A stretch of DNA of 64,000 nucleotides, taken from Rhineura floridana (lineage: Eukaryota; Chordata; Lepidosauria; Squamata; Rhineuridae). This document shows positions 54,101 to 64,000 of this stretch, piece by piece. The DNA lies in contig NC_084499.1 of the NCBI RefSeq assembly GCF_030035675.1, positions 16,874,239-16,938,238 of the forward strand, written 5' to 3'. The notes beneath the pieces were generated by a model. The model searched no databases, was not told the DNA's origin, and worked only from the letters and a program-made list of their open reading frames with translations. The translations under genes and the position numbers were made by a program. Each line of letters starts with the position of its first letter. Within the stretch, counting starts at the first letter, position 1.

Positions 54101-57100
54101 CCAAATGTGCCCCCTCTGAACCAAAATGATTGGTGACTCCTCTTGTAACACCTACACATAAATACAAATCACGTAACTGTACTTCTGAGCACCCCATGGT
54201 ATCTTCTCAAATTGTTTCACAGAAGGAGCTGGTTCATCAGGCTGTGGAAGAGCCAAGGCCTTATACTGTGGTCCTTTGGGGACAACGGTCAGCGTAGCTG
54301 TCACCCAGTCTGCAGCCAGGGGCAAAGTCTTAAGATCTGACCTGGAGACCGTGTCTGCCGCAGCCTGTTCAAGGCAGGGGGCGACGGAGCAACTTCTCAG
54401 CATTACGGGCTTAGGAGAGTGCATGCACAAGATGGGATTCACCCGTGCTCTAGTTTCGGGATTGATGCAGAAATCCTGCCGTGTCTGAATGCCATTTCCA
54501 CAAGACACAGAACACTGGAAGAAGAAATCCAGGAGCTGTTTTTAAATGTGCAGTAAACCCATTATTCAAAGCATTCTTGGGTGAGAAAGCAGCCCTGTCA
54601 TAAGGACAAGAACCCACCATTGATTTATTCATTTCTAACCTGCCTCTTCTCTAGAGAGCTCAAGGCAGCATAGGCAGCTTTCCCTAGCTCACAACAATCC
54701 TGTGAGGTAGGTTAGGCTGAGAAAGAACAGCATACCCACTGATGCCCACTGAGCTTCGTGGCTGTGCAGGGATTTGAAGTCAGCTCTCCCTAGCCCTAGT
54801 CCCAGATTCTAATCCAAAAAATATTTTTTGGCCAGAGGGATTACATGTCAACATCTAAGAAAACTAGGGTGGGCAGCACAAAATACCCATTTCACTGAAG
54901 AAAAACTGGTCAAACAAGCTACCCAGCATTCCAGGTCTGAGGTCAGGGTTCCAATTAAGATCTGATTTGTTTGAAATTTTGTCCCAGTTCTGACTTGTCT
55001 CTCAATGCTGTTTAAGCCTAAACCGCAGGTAGGGAACCTTTTTTCCAGCCCGAGGGCCACATTCCCTTCTGGGCAACCTTCTGAGGGCCACATGCCAGTG
55101 GTGGGCGGGGCCAGATGCAAAAGTGGGCAGAGCACAGAAGGAACAGTTGTTCTTACCGCAAACGGTATTTCTTCATGGATGACAAGAGGTCTCCAAGCGG
55201 GTAGTGTAGCTCCCCCTACAGCTCAGAGACAGGAAACACTTCAGCAAATCCTTTTGCCCCTCCCCTCTTGGTGAGGCTCAGCCCATTTCTTGGAAAAGCC
55301 ATGGAGAGCAGCCTCAACAGGAAGTGAAGGCTAACACACACACTACATGAATAAAAAACAGTGAACCATACCACAAATGTGTTAGGAACAAGGTCAACTG
55401 ACCATCAACAAATAAAGCTATAGTAAGAAAGAATCACAGCGCTCATTGACTCGGTCCTAGCCACCGTAATTTGCAGAAACACAGGCATACTCTAAGGGTG
55501 GGCCTTGGAGACCTCTTGTCCTTTTTTGAGGAAAGACAAACAGAGGTAAGTACGAGGGGAGGAGAGACAGAGAAAGTGGAAAAATGGAAAAAAACGCAGT
55601 GACGAGAGAGAGATGAGAGATATCACCAAATAGGATTTACTCCGAGCTGAGACGGGAAACGAACTGAGCCTCAGCGAGAGGGTAGGGGCAAAAGTGTTTG
55701 CTGAAGTGTTTCCTGTCTCCGAGCTGTAGGGGGAGCCACACTACCCACTTGGAGACCTCTGTCATCCACGAGAGAATGTAAATTTCCCATGTACAGTAGG
55801 CTAGCTTCTACAGACACTCTCCCACTCCTCTCTATCCTCCACCCAGACAAGCAAGACACATTGCTGGACTTCAAGGACCAGCCAGGCAAAAACACTCGAG
55901 GAGGGTGCAAAGCAGGACGGATGAGGGCTGTGGTCTGGGGAGAGTCCTGAGTGCCAGCTAGAGAGGCCTGGATGGCCATATTTGTCCCCCAGGCTTGAGG
56001 TCTCGCACCCTGACCTCAACGGTTACCTGTCCCCATGTGGTGAATCTCCACTCATAAGGGCAGACCCGGATCACACAGGGCACGCTGAAGGGGGGCTTCT
56101 CTGCTTCTGAACACCGACTCTTTGCCAGTTCAATCTCTTGGCCCCCAGAAAGCTGCATGCAAGAGACCATCTGGGTGGCCACCCCAAGGCCGCAGGAAGA
56201 GGAGCACGGACTGGTTCTGGTCACTTTCCACCTTCTCAGAGGGAAAGGGGAGAGCTGGTCAGTAAGAAGTAAACACACAACTGCCCCCCAGACCGTCCCC
56301 AGATGTAAACAGAGATCTGTTCTCATTTCCACTTTGTACAGAGCGTTTGAGCATATCCGTTTATTATTATTAATTTAGTTTATATACTGCTCTTTAGAGA
56401 TGAAAGGATCAATCAGTTTTGGTTCTCTCTGTTTGTCATTTTTTCCAGTCCTAAATTAATTTCTCTACATTTCCGCTGTAATCTGTGCATTTTTTTTCAA
56501 TGAAGCTTCTTCATTTAAATTTGTGAATTGTTTTCAATAAACGTCTTCAGCATTTTCATGTGATTTTCTCCACGTTTTTTTCCTGCTGTTTTGACTAACA
56601 TACATATTTTTGCAAGCCATTTCTTTTAACGTAATGCATTTTTGCATGTCATTCTCACAAATATATTATTTTTTATGCATGTTTCCCCCTAATATATGCA
56701 TTGTTGTAAACATTGGTTGGTGAACTGCACCGCAAAATTCAAATTAAGTGCGAATTTTGAAGGATGGTTGTTTTGGTTCTCATGCCGTTTCGGAAAGTGT
56801 GGATTGGATAGATTTGGCTTCAGATTTGAATCCAATTTCTTCCGCCATCATTACTTTTCTTCATAATCCCAGAGCAGTCCAATTGGAACATCAAAATGTA
56901 TTATAAAACATCCAGATAAGAAATAGAATTAAAATCATGCAGCCAAAGAGAATGCGATCAAGATAAGTTCTTATTATTTTTAGTATTTTGTAGCCTGGGT
57001 ATTCATTATTTTTTATTATTTTATTTTCTCGTACCTGGCATTGCTTGGAAAGTTTAAGACACCACAGAAATCAATGCAGCTTTAAAATCAGCGCTTCAGT

Positions 57101-60100
57101 CTGTGCAGATGTGAAAGGTTCTGTCCGCCATCTTGATTCGAGATGGGACGCACAAGTATCCTAACATAGACGAGACCCTGCTCCCTGATCCCAGGAACCA
57201 TCATGCAAAATTTGGTTACGGTAACTTTAATATGTGTACTAACATATAGCGAACTTCTCAAAATATATAGCAGACAAGTGGTCTCTGAGCTGGATAAAAC
57301 GTACTGTAATTAAATAAAACCATATTAGTGACTCCCATTTAATGCATGCACAGTTAATGAATGACCTTGGGGGACAAGGTTCCAGGTTGCACGCTTCCTG
57401 TTCGTCGGGGCGAGGCAAACTCTCACAGACAGCATCTGGCAGGATTTCTTCCTCCTCCTTCTCCTCCATCCCCCGCGCACAGTACAGGACCTTGCGCATC
57501 ACACCTCCACCGCAGCTGGTACTACATGTGCCCTTTTTGTAGAACCACCTTGGGAGGGGTGGTGATGGAAAGAAATAAGAGAACCCAGTTGTTGAAAGCA
57601 CCCAGGAGCCAGTATATGCACCCCACCCTTATTTCTGCCCACAGATGCTTTATACCGAGTCAGACCGTAGAACACTGAATGGCAGCAGCCCTCCGGCATT
57701 TCAGATGGGAGATTCCCTACCTGAAGATGCCGGGGATTGAACCTGGGACCTTCTGCATGCAAAGCAGATGCTCTGCCCGCCGAGCAAAGTCTTGGATCAG
57801 AGCGCTCTGGAAACAGTAACGGATGCTCTGATCTGCTCACAATGGCACCAGGAAGAGAAGAGGTGCTTTGCCCATGGCAAAGCCACTAGCTAGGAGGTAC
57901 AGCCATGTGGATCCAACCTTAGCCATACCGCTTACATCCCACAAAACTATTGGGATTTACCTTGCTGGACATGGATCAGTGGCACAGTCTTTGCTACTGG
58001 ATGGCCTGTGCATCCTGCTACATTTTGAGTGAGGAAGAGTCCGAGTTACAGTCCCGTATTGCCTGACGCAGCGGACAGAGAGAGGTATTTTTCCTCCCCC
58101 GCAGGTCACGGGACACGGAGTGAGTTCCTTCACTTCCCAGCTGTAGAGAAAGCAAGAGAAGGAACAGAGAGGACAGACTCAAATCAGGCATGCCCATCTA
58201 CTTCCTATTAAGTCACTATCTGGTCACTGGTGGTAAGTAGGATTAATCTCCAGGTGACCAGGCATGGAGTCTGTTGTAAACTCAGAGAGAGTGGATTATT
58301 ATTTTTTCTTCATAGTAATTATGTGCCACAAGAAGACAACCAGAATAAAGCATGGCTGGTTCCAGCTACTTCCTTGAGTTGGCAAATAGTCACTGACCTG
58401 GTCACTGGGGGTGAGTAGGAATAATTTCTAAGTGACCAGACAAGGACTTTCTGATAAACTCAGAGAGAGTAGATTCCTTCTTTTTCCTTCTTTCAGGACA
58501 ATAATGTGCCACAAGAAAACAGCCAGAATGAGTTATGGCTGTTCCAACTACTTCCTCAGGCTTGCAATTAATCACTGACCTGGTCACCGGTGGTGAATAG
58601 GAATAATCTCCAGGTGACCCAGCAAGGGACCTCTTGTAAATCCAGAGAGAGTGGATTATTTTATTTCAGAGTAATCATGCGCCACAAGAAGACAGTGGGA
58701 ATCAGGCAAAGCTGTTCCACCTACTTACTCGGGCTTGTGATTAACCACTGACCTGGTCACCTGTGGCAAGTAGAAATAATTTCAAGGTGACCAAGCAAGG
58801 TGTTTCTTGCCAACTCAAGAGAAAGTGAATTCTTTTCTTTCTTTTAGGCTAATAATGTGCCAGAAGGAGCTGCCAAATGGATTCAAGGGCAAGCAGACAG
58901 GATTTGCAAGATAAATTCATGCTTGCACCATGCGTTTTTACCGTGGTGGACACGGTGCAGGACTGCACGTTTCCAGCTGGCTCGCCGGCTTCAGTGCCTG
59001 GTTACAATGTTTCTCCTCTGCTTCTTCTTTGGTGTCAAAGACCAGACAAACATAGCTCAGCGACATCAGGCCTGGAAAAAGAAGTGGCTAGCATGGATTT
59101 TGTCAGCTATCTAAAACTCCTTTGCTTCCCGTGAAGCTCCTCTCAGATCACCTGTTTCTTCAAACTTGTAGTGACATTGGACCTTCCCTCCTTCAACTCT
59201 CACCCTGGCAGCATCTATTCCAGCTTTTCCCAACCAGTATGCCTCCAGATGTTGTTGGACCACAACTCCCATCAGCCTCAGCCAGCATTGCCAATGGTCA
59301 GGAAAGATGGGAATTGTGGTCCAACAACATCTGGAGGCACACTGGTTGGGAAAGGCTGATCTATTCCATCTGGCTGCAGAGCCAAAGGGAGAAAAGTTCT
59401 GTGGAGAGACCAACTGCTTTTGGCTCTCTCTCAAATGTCATCTAGCAGTTGCCATTCCATCAGGCTGCCAAGTACAGGGAGAGAAGGGAAGCAGGGCTAT
59501 TCTGTCGGCTCTGCCTTTGGCTCTACCTCAATTGTCAGCTGGCAGCAGCCATTCCATCAGGCTACAACTGTGCAAAGCCAACTGTGGACGGTGTCTATTG
59601 GCTAGTTCCCAAGATACCACCAGCACCTGCCCCTCAAATTTTCTACAGCAATTTTGTAAATGTGGTTTTAATTTTTTTGGGGTGGGGGAGGAAATGAAGA
59701 CAGGATGCAAAAAAGCACAAGCAATGCTTCATTTCTAAAAAATAATACCGTGTTTAATCTTTAGCCATGTACACACCATACATTAAAAGCACATCTAAAG
59801 CACACAGTTTCCCCCACAGAATCCCAGGAACTGTAGTTAACCCCTCACAGAACTACAACTCCCAGCATCCTTAACAAGCTAAAGTTCCCATGATTCTTTG
59901 GCGGAAGTCATGCAATTTAAATGTGTGGTGTGTACACAGGCTTTTATTGAAAATCTCATTAATGGAGAAGAAACATTCAGGAAAGCACCTTACCTCTTCC
60001 ACAAGTGACAGAGCATTCTCCAGCCAGAGGACTCCAGACGTACACTGAGCGATTTCCAGTCTGATGAGGCCAAAATGGAACAGAGTGCTCTGAATGGGGC

Positions 60101-63100
60101 ACACTTTCCTGCTGGAGGAGTCAGCAAGGGCAACAATTTAGGATGGAAAATTTGACACTGCACTACTCATACACTAATTTACCTGTCATGATTCCTCTCT
60201 AGGGAACCCTGGGAACTCTAGTTCTGGCCCTGGGATCTTCTCAGCAACTTCATAACACTGAGTTCCCAGGGATCCCCAGTTCGAGGATGCATGTACACGA
60301 CATATTTAACCTCCTGTTTGTACTGGGCTAATTGTCAACTTGGTTTCCTCCAGGGAACAACAAGGAACCATTTCTGGTTACAAAGGTGCTGAGATTTCTA
60401 TTAGTGGCTGAGTCTCCTTCCAGAACTACATTTCCCAGGAGCCATTGGAGAGAAAAGCTAAGTAAGTGTACAATATAGGCATGGCAGAAACTGTGGTTAT
60501 ACAGCGGATGCGTTCAAATGTAATGCAATCATTAGCCCTCGTCAGGAGCTACTTGCATGAAGTGAGCTAGTGTGGTGAAAGGTCATGGAAGGTCATGCAT
60601 TCAGCCCCACCACCAAAGTTGTGGCAGCTCCTCCTGAATCTGCCATTCCTGGAACACCCTTAACCACAGCACCAAAGAACATACAGACATACAGGCTTGT
60701 ATGCAGTTTTGCCCAAAATAGGCATATTGGTCTATGGCTTACACAATAAACATATGCATTAACTCACATTTTGGCAAAGTGCGTTTCCCCTGATATTTAC
60801 ATTTTACCCAACAGAATGCATTTTGCATGTCATTTCCATGAATATATGCATTCTTGTACACACTTGATTTTAGAATACGCATTTTTGTTTCCATTACTTG
60901 GCTTGGACAACTGCATTGCAAAATTCAGAGAAGGGCAAATTTTGAAGGATGGCTCTCTTCCGGCTTGTGTATTGTTTCGGAAATTGCGAATTAGGTAGAT
61001 TCATCTCTAAATGAGAAGTGAATCAAATTTCTCCCCCATCTGCAATTAGAAGGAAGGTTCAGAAATATGCCATGCTCTAAACCTATCTATCCCTGCAGTT
61101 TAAGCCAGGTTGAAAGTGTTGCACACATGATTATATTTTGCCCTTTATATTAATGCATTGAGAGAGCAGTATTTGGGTTAAATTTTAGGAACAGATGGGG
61201 GAAATCTGACCATGAGTCTCATTTACAGATAGGCCTTTGTCCAGTAGGCTCTTATGTTTGACTTACTGTGTTCCATCCCAAAGGGCAGACGTTCACCATG
61301 CAAGGCACAAAGGCGGGGGGCTTCTCATCCACCGGGCACAGGCTTTCTTCCATGGTGCTTTCCAGCCCATCGCGCACCTGGACACAGCTCAGATTCAAGG
61401 GGGCAACTCCCAAGCCACAAATGGCAGAGCACCTGCCTGGCTCAGATTCCTTCCATCTGGATGGGAAGAAACAACAGTTATGGAGTGGCCTTTGTCACTT
61501 CCAGATTTCCTTGATCACTTCCAGTTAGAAGACAGCTGCCATTTGCAAGGCAAGGTGTGGCAAATGCTTGGGGATGGACGGCTGGCTTGGCGGGCTTTTG
61601 GAGTTGGTAAAGGTGAGCAGGCATGCAGAAGCAGGGAGTTCTTTTGATCCAAGCTGGAGAAAAACTCAGGGGCTTTTATTATGAGATTCGTAATCTGTGC
61701 TCAGCTCAGGAAAAGCCTTTGCCAGCATCTCTACCTACTAGAAAAAAAATACATGAAAAATACTTGGGTTTGCTCCAAGCTTTAAAGAGCTCCCAACATT
61801 CATCCCCTTGCCTTGAGCCACCAGCAGCTGTGCCAGGAAGTCAGCTGTTGTTTCTGGCAGAGCTGCTTAAAGGCTGTGCTTAAAACTGACTCAAATTCTG
61901 CAGCAGGTGACTCGGATTCTGAGACAAAAAACCCCCAACGGATTCTGCAAACTGAGCAAGCATGGTGGGTGCTGAGGTCGTTTGCATCAAGAAACAGGCT
62001 CTGATTAAACATCCTGCCCACCCTCTGAAATCTCACTGGACGTTTGTCACCTGCTTGCTTTCAAGATTATTTCTGCAGCCAAAAGGACAAAGACTGGCTG
62101 GAAACACCTGGATTTTGAGGAGATTGGACTCTGCATCTGCTACAGATTTCTGCACTTCTTCCTTGCTGTTGTGCAGAATCGCAGGAGACACACATGTTGT
62201 GCACCTAACCCCTGCATTACCTCGCAGGACAAGTCTCATCGTTGCAAGACTCGACGGGAGAAGGCTTGGGAGCATCCACGCACTCCGAATCAGGCAGAGA
62301 CACAACCAGCCCTCTTTCTTCTTTTGCACAGTGAACCAGCCGCTCCATCACACCTCCGCCACAGGTGGCGCTGCAGGGCCCGAAGTCCTCCGCTACCCAG
62401 CTTGGAAAGAACAGGAAGGGCTGGTTACAACTACCCAGAGTCACACAGGAAGTGAGCACTGTGGCATGAGGAGCACAGGAAGCTGTCTTGTACCGAGTCA
62501 GACCATTGGTCCCTCTGGCTCAGTAGCGTCTACACTGGCTGGCAGGGGCTCTCCAAGTTTTCAGAAAGGAGTCTCTCCCTGCCCTGCCTGGAGACTCCAT
62601 GGGGGATTGCTCTTCCTGGGACCTTGTATTGCCAAGTGCATCCATCGTTGCACCCTTGCCAAGCCAATTCAGCCAACCAAACTAGGATATTAGGATGAGT
62701 GGATTCAAGCAGAGATGGTCTTCTAAGATTGTATCATCATTACAGACCTATCTTCCAACTCAACCCATATTTACTATTAGAGCATAGCTGGACGTAGGAA
62801 GCTACTTTATACCAACCTAGACCTTTGATCTATCTAGCTCACATCCTCTACACTGGCTGGTGACAGCTCTTTAGTGTTTCAAACAAGATTTTCTTCCCCC
62901 AGACCTAACCTGGAGATGCCATTGGGGATTAAACCTGGGACTTTCTGCATGCAGAGCAGATGCTCTACCTCTGAGGCCCTACCTTTAGCATATTGAGTCT
63001 TGGCAGCAATGGGTGATGCTGATGAATACGGGTTCCAACGGGGCTTCCTTCCCCTCAAAGAGGACTAGCGGCAGAAGCCTTTACTCACCGAGGCAGGCAG

Positions 63101-63923
63101 GGGGCCACAGCACAAGGCTCTTGCCTGACAGGGGGCCTTGGGGTCTTCAGACAATGCAGGTCATCTGTCATTTCACTCTTTGCCTGGTCAAAGCAGGAAT
63201 AACCGACCTGCAGAGTGCCTGACAAATAAGAGACAGATAGGAGATCAAGATTCCCGTTGCTGCAATGGGCTGGAAGGAAAGGGAGAATCGATGTTGTTTG
63301 GAAAGAGCTGAGGATGACAAAAGTCATAGCGTTTCTTGAGTGGGGACAGGTGACCAGCCTCCACTGAGTCAGCATCCTTGACAGACCACCTTCCCTCTGC
63401 TTAAATACCTTCGACACAGAATCTCCTATCAAAATGGGCATGGAATCAGAGAACGGCATGTCTCACCTTCCCCACAGCTTGCCGAGCAGGGGCTGAGCTG
63501 GGGGACCCACACGTGTCCCTCCTTCTCATTCGGCCGGAAGTAGCTGAAAGTGATGTCTGGGTTGGTGGTGGCCCCATATTCCTTCCCGTACTTCCTATAA
63601 ACCTGGAAGGAAAAGGAACTAGAGTCTGAGTAGCATCCAGACATCAATTGATTTCAATGGGCTTAAGGAGTGGTGGGGAACCTCAGGCCCCAGGGCCCAA
63701 TGTGGCCCTCCTAGCCTCTGAGTCTGGCTTGGCCATGTTACCTGTATCTCTATGTCCTCCTGCACTGGCCCATCCACACGAACCTCCTCTAAGCCAGGCA
63801 GGTTCTCCTCTGTGAGAAAGACCTTGTATTCTATCTGGTTGTCTTCCAGGGTAGAGGGGTAGGTGGCGTTCAAGGAGATTCTGCCTTTTCCCGCCACCAC
63901 ATACTGCCCTTGAACTTGCACAC
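51038..63923 (-). CDS. ADAMTS13: ADAMTS13 (VWF-cleaving protease), 3' part: spacer to CUB2
   Basis: Secreted plasma metalloprotease that cleaves ultra-large von Willebrand factor. The window holds the last fifteen coding exons (2630 nt, about 875 residues); the signal, pro, catalytic, disintegrin-like, first TSP1, Cys-rich and early spacer parts lie past the right edge. Order: spacer end (NATYPS sequon = human N614; exosite [10 protein letters not shown]), TSP1-2, TSP1-3, TSP1-4, linker plus TSP1-5, an extra TSP1 repeat, TSP1-6, TSP1-7, TSP1-8 with a long linker, CUB1, CUB2. Every junction keeps phase. Most TSP1 repeats show W..(S/T)xCS.(S/T)CG.G and end CPPR or CPAR. The C terminus (EYWVTTPK then TAA) is about 16 residues shorter than human. 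Two donors are poor matches (after 54178 and 57366). The neighbour downstream is CACFD1, as in human. Confidence 0.95.
51866..52050 (-). CDS. ADAMTS13: ADAMTS13 exon: CUB2 first part
   Basis: Encodes [20 protein letters not shown], then [20 protein letters not shown] and [10 protein letters not shown]; human has ECDMQLFGPWGEIVSP. Donor GTGAGA. Confidence 0.95.
52997..53173 (-). CDS. ADAMTS13: ADAMTS13 exon: CUB1 second half
   Basis: Encodes [19 protein letters not shown], then [20 protein letters not shown] and [14 protein letters not shown]; human has [20 protein letters not shown]. Acceptor GCTCCAG, donor GTGAGT. Confidence 0.93.
53729..53875 (-). CDS. ADAMTS13: ADAMTS13 exon: CUB1 first half
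   Basis: Encodes [20 protein letters not shown], then [20 protein letters not shown] and SFLNCSAG, close to human [20 protein letters not shown]. Sequons NST, NMT and NCS are present. Donor GTGAGT. Confidence 0.95.
54178..54514 (-). CDS. ADAMTS13: ADAMTS13 exon: TSP1-8 and linker to CUB1
   Basis: Encodes [20 protein letters not shown] through [10 protein letters not shown], then a long poorly conserved linker, as in human. Acceptor CTTCCAG. The end at 54178 is chosen by phase (the next exon needs two bases to finish a codon, giving SVCG where human has SACG), but the donor would be GTTACG. GT at 54181-54182 breaks the frame. Confidence 0.82.
55145..55778. mobile_element. Foldback element with about 100-bp inverted ends
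   Basis: 55180-55280 and 55665-55768 are inverted copies (GAGGTCTCCAAGCGGGTAGT versus its near complement). The whole sits inside the hAT MITE of 55024-56015, in an ADAMTS13 intron. Confidence 0.8.
56027..56231 (-). CDS. ADAMTS13: ADAMTS13 exon: repeat matching TSP1-7, and TSP1-8 start
   Basis: Encodes [20 protein letters not shown] through [20 protein letters not shown]. Human has [20 protein letters not shown]. Donor GTAACC. Confidence 0.94.
56396..56852 (+). mobile_element. TAGGGATGG MITE in an ADAMTS13 intron
   Basis: Near full-length copy. Further copies in ADAMTS13 introns at 53318-53565 and 60690-61048. Confidence 0.75.
57366..57548 (-). CDS. ADAMTS13: ADAMTS13 exon: repeat matching human TSP1-6
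   Basis: Encodes [20 protein letters not shown], then [20 protein letters not shown] and [18 protein letters not shown]; human has [20 protein letters not shown]. The E-rich stretch is longer. Donor is GTCATT, which fits the consensus poorly, but phase and the CPPR end fix it. Confidence 0.94.
57961..58140 (-). CDS. ADAMTS13: ADAMTS13 exon: additional TSP1 repeat absent from human
   Basis: Encodes [20 protein letters not shown] through [13 protein letters not shown] and ATDPCPAR, a complete TSP1 repeat with six Cys. It lies between the exons matching human TSP1-5 and TSP1-6, which are adjacent in human. 180 nt, open, Arg codon split 2/1 at both ends, so it could be skipped without a frameshift. 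Acceptor TTCTCTACAG, donor GTAAAT. Confidence 0.88.
58207..58860. repeat. About 180-bp tandem repeat, four copies, in an ADAMTS13 intron
   Basis: Copies start near 58207, 58391, 58573 and 58749. Each has CACTGACCTGGTCAC, GTGACCA.GCAAGG, CAGAGAGAGTGGATT and TAATNATGTGCCACAAGAAG. Units differ by roughly 15-25 percent by eye. It lies just upstream (in gene sense) of the extra TSP1 exon. Confidence 0.85.
58942..59071 (-). CDS. ADAMTS13: ADAMTS13 exon: TSP1-5 end
   Basis: Encodes [16 protein letters not shown] through [12 protein letters not shown], matching human LMELRFLCMDSAL...CPAR. Acceptor TTTTTCCAG, donor GTAAAA. Confidence 0.93.
59222..59362. mobile_element. Near-perfect palindromic MITE in an ADAMTS13 intron
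   Basis: Arms of about 52 bases with few mismatches around a centre near 59290; the youngest-looking copy of the CTACAACTCCCATCA family here. Confidence 0.8.
59994..60108 (-). CDS. ADAMTS13: ADAMTS13 exon: linker and TSP1-5 start
   Basis: Encodes a linker ([16 protein letters not shown]), then [18 protein letters not shown], matching human VWTPAAGSCSVSCGRG. Acceptor CTCCAGCAG, donor GTAAGG. Confidence 0.93.
61267..61456 (-). CDS. ADAMTS13: ADAMTS13 exon: TSP1-4
   Basis: Encodes [20 protein letters not shown] through [15 protein letters not shown]. It matches human WEVSEPSSCTSAGGAG but keeps the second Cys of the TSP1 core that human lacks. Acceptor CCATCCAG, donor GTAAGT. Confidence 0.93.
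61457..62220. other. ADAMTS13 intron without recognised repeats
   Basis: Between TSP1-3 and TSP1-4 exons. I see no exon or known repeat. The same holds for 56853-57365 and 60281-60689. Confidence 0.5.
62221..62400 (-). CDS. ADAMTS13: ADAMTS13 exon: TSP1-3
   Basis: Encodes [20 protein letters not shown] through CNDETCPAR, like human [20 protein letters not shown]. 180 nt with the Arg codon split 2/1 at each end. Acceptor TTTCCAAG, donor GTAATG. Confidence 0.95.
63089..63218 (-). CDS. ADAMTS13: ADAMTS13 exon: TSP1-2 end
   Basis: Encodes [16 protein letters not shown], then [19 protein letters not shown] and AVAPCLPR. Human has NYSCLDQARKELVETVQC. Donor GTGAGT. Confidence 0.94.
63467..63602 (-). 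CDS. ADAMTS13: ADAMTS13 exon: spacer exosite and TSP1-2 start
   Basis: Encodes [19 protein letters not shown], then [20 protein letters not shown] and SASCGEG. Human R659, Y661 and Y665 are kept; R660 is lysine. Acceptor CCTTCCAG, donor GTGAGA. Confidence 0.96.
63742..63923 (-). CDS. ADAMTS13: ADAMTS13 exon: spacer domain
   Basis: Encodes [18 protein letters not shown], then [20 protein letters not shown] and [17 protein letters not shown], matching human residues about 599-656. The N614 sequon is kept. Acceptor TTCTTCTAG, donor GTAACA. Confidence 0.95.
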
Positions 63924-64000
63924 CTAGAAGAAGGCAACAGCAACGCGTCATCATTGCCTGTTGCTATTGCTGTGAAGATAAGAATGTTCAAAATGGAGCT

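Noticed and set aside
58029-58211. Plus-strand frame over the extra TSP1 exon
   Set aside because: Shadow of the minus-strand coding exon.
58207-58860. CRISPR-like or satellite array
   Set aside because: Units are long, diverged and without spacers; an intronic tandem repeat in an animal genome.

Overview
The window is genomic DNA of a vertebrate, most likely a squamate reptile (lizard or snake). The genes have vertebrate exon structure and are spread thinly among many interspersed repeats. The repeat set points to squamates: tRNA-derived SINEs whose 3' tail matches BovB LINEs (Sauria-type), a BovB fragment, many 5'-truncated CR1-like LINEs, an Ala-tRNA-like SINE, and at least eight families of short non-autonomous DNA transposons. 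Family assignments are from memory of the sequences; nothing was searched. I saw no LTR element, CRISPR array or genuine RNA gene.

Layout. (1) 1-16 kb holds a single-coding-exon RING E3 ligase, RNF183 (2946-3530, minus), and an unrecognised single-pass membrane protein (8122-9006, minus), whose stop codon lies exactly at a SINE insertion. (2) 16.95-34.25 kb, plus strand: SLC2A6 (GLUT6), ten coding exons assembled to 513 residues. Its expected start codon reads CTG in an ideal Kozak context, and intron 4 uses a GC donor. (3) 38.6-49.5 kb, minus strand: CACFD1, the vertebrate Flower homologue, five coding exons and 175 residues. (4) 51.0-63.9 kb, minus strand: the 3' two thirds of ADAMTS13, the von Willebrand factor-cleaving protease, from the spacer domain to CUB2 in fifteen coding exons. 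The gene runs off the right edge. It carries one more thrombospondin type 1 repeat than the human protein.

The order ADAMTS13 - CACFD1 - SLC2A6 and their relative orientations match human 9q34.2. ADAMTS13 and CACFD1 are co-oriented about 1.5 kb apart, and SLC2A6 and CACFD1 converge. RNF183 lies elsewhere on 9q in human, so its place beside SLC2A6 is a synteny difference.

The genes do not form one pathway: a ubiquitin ligase, an intracellular hexose transporter, a vesicle or endocytic calcium-channel-like protein, and a secreted protease. The rest is repeats, often nested, which lets insertion order be read.
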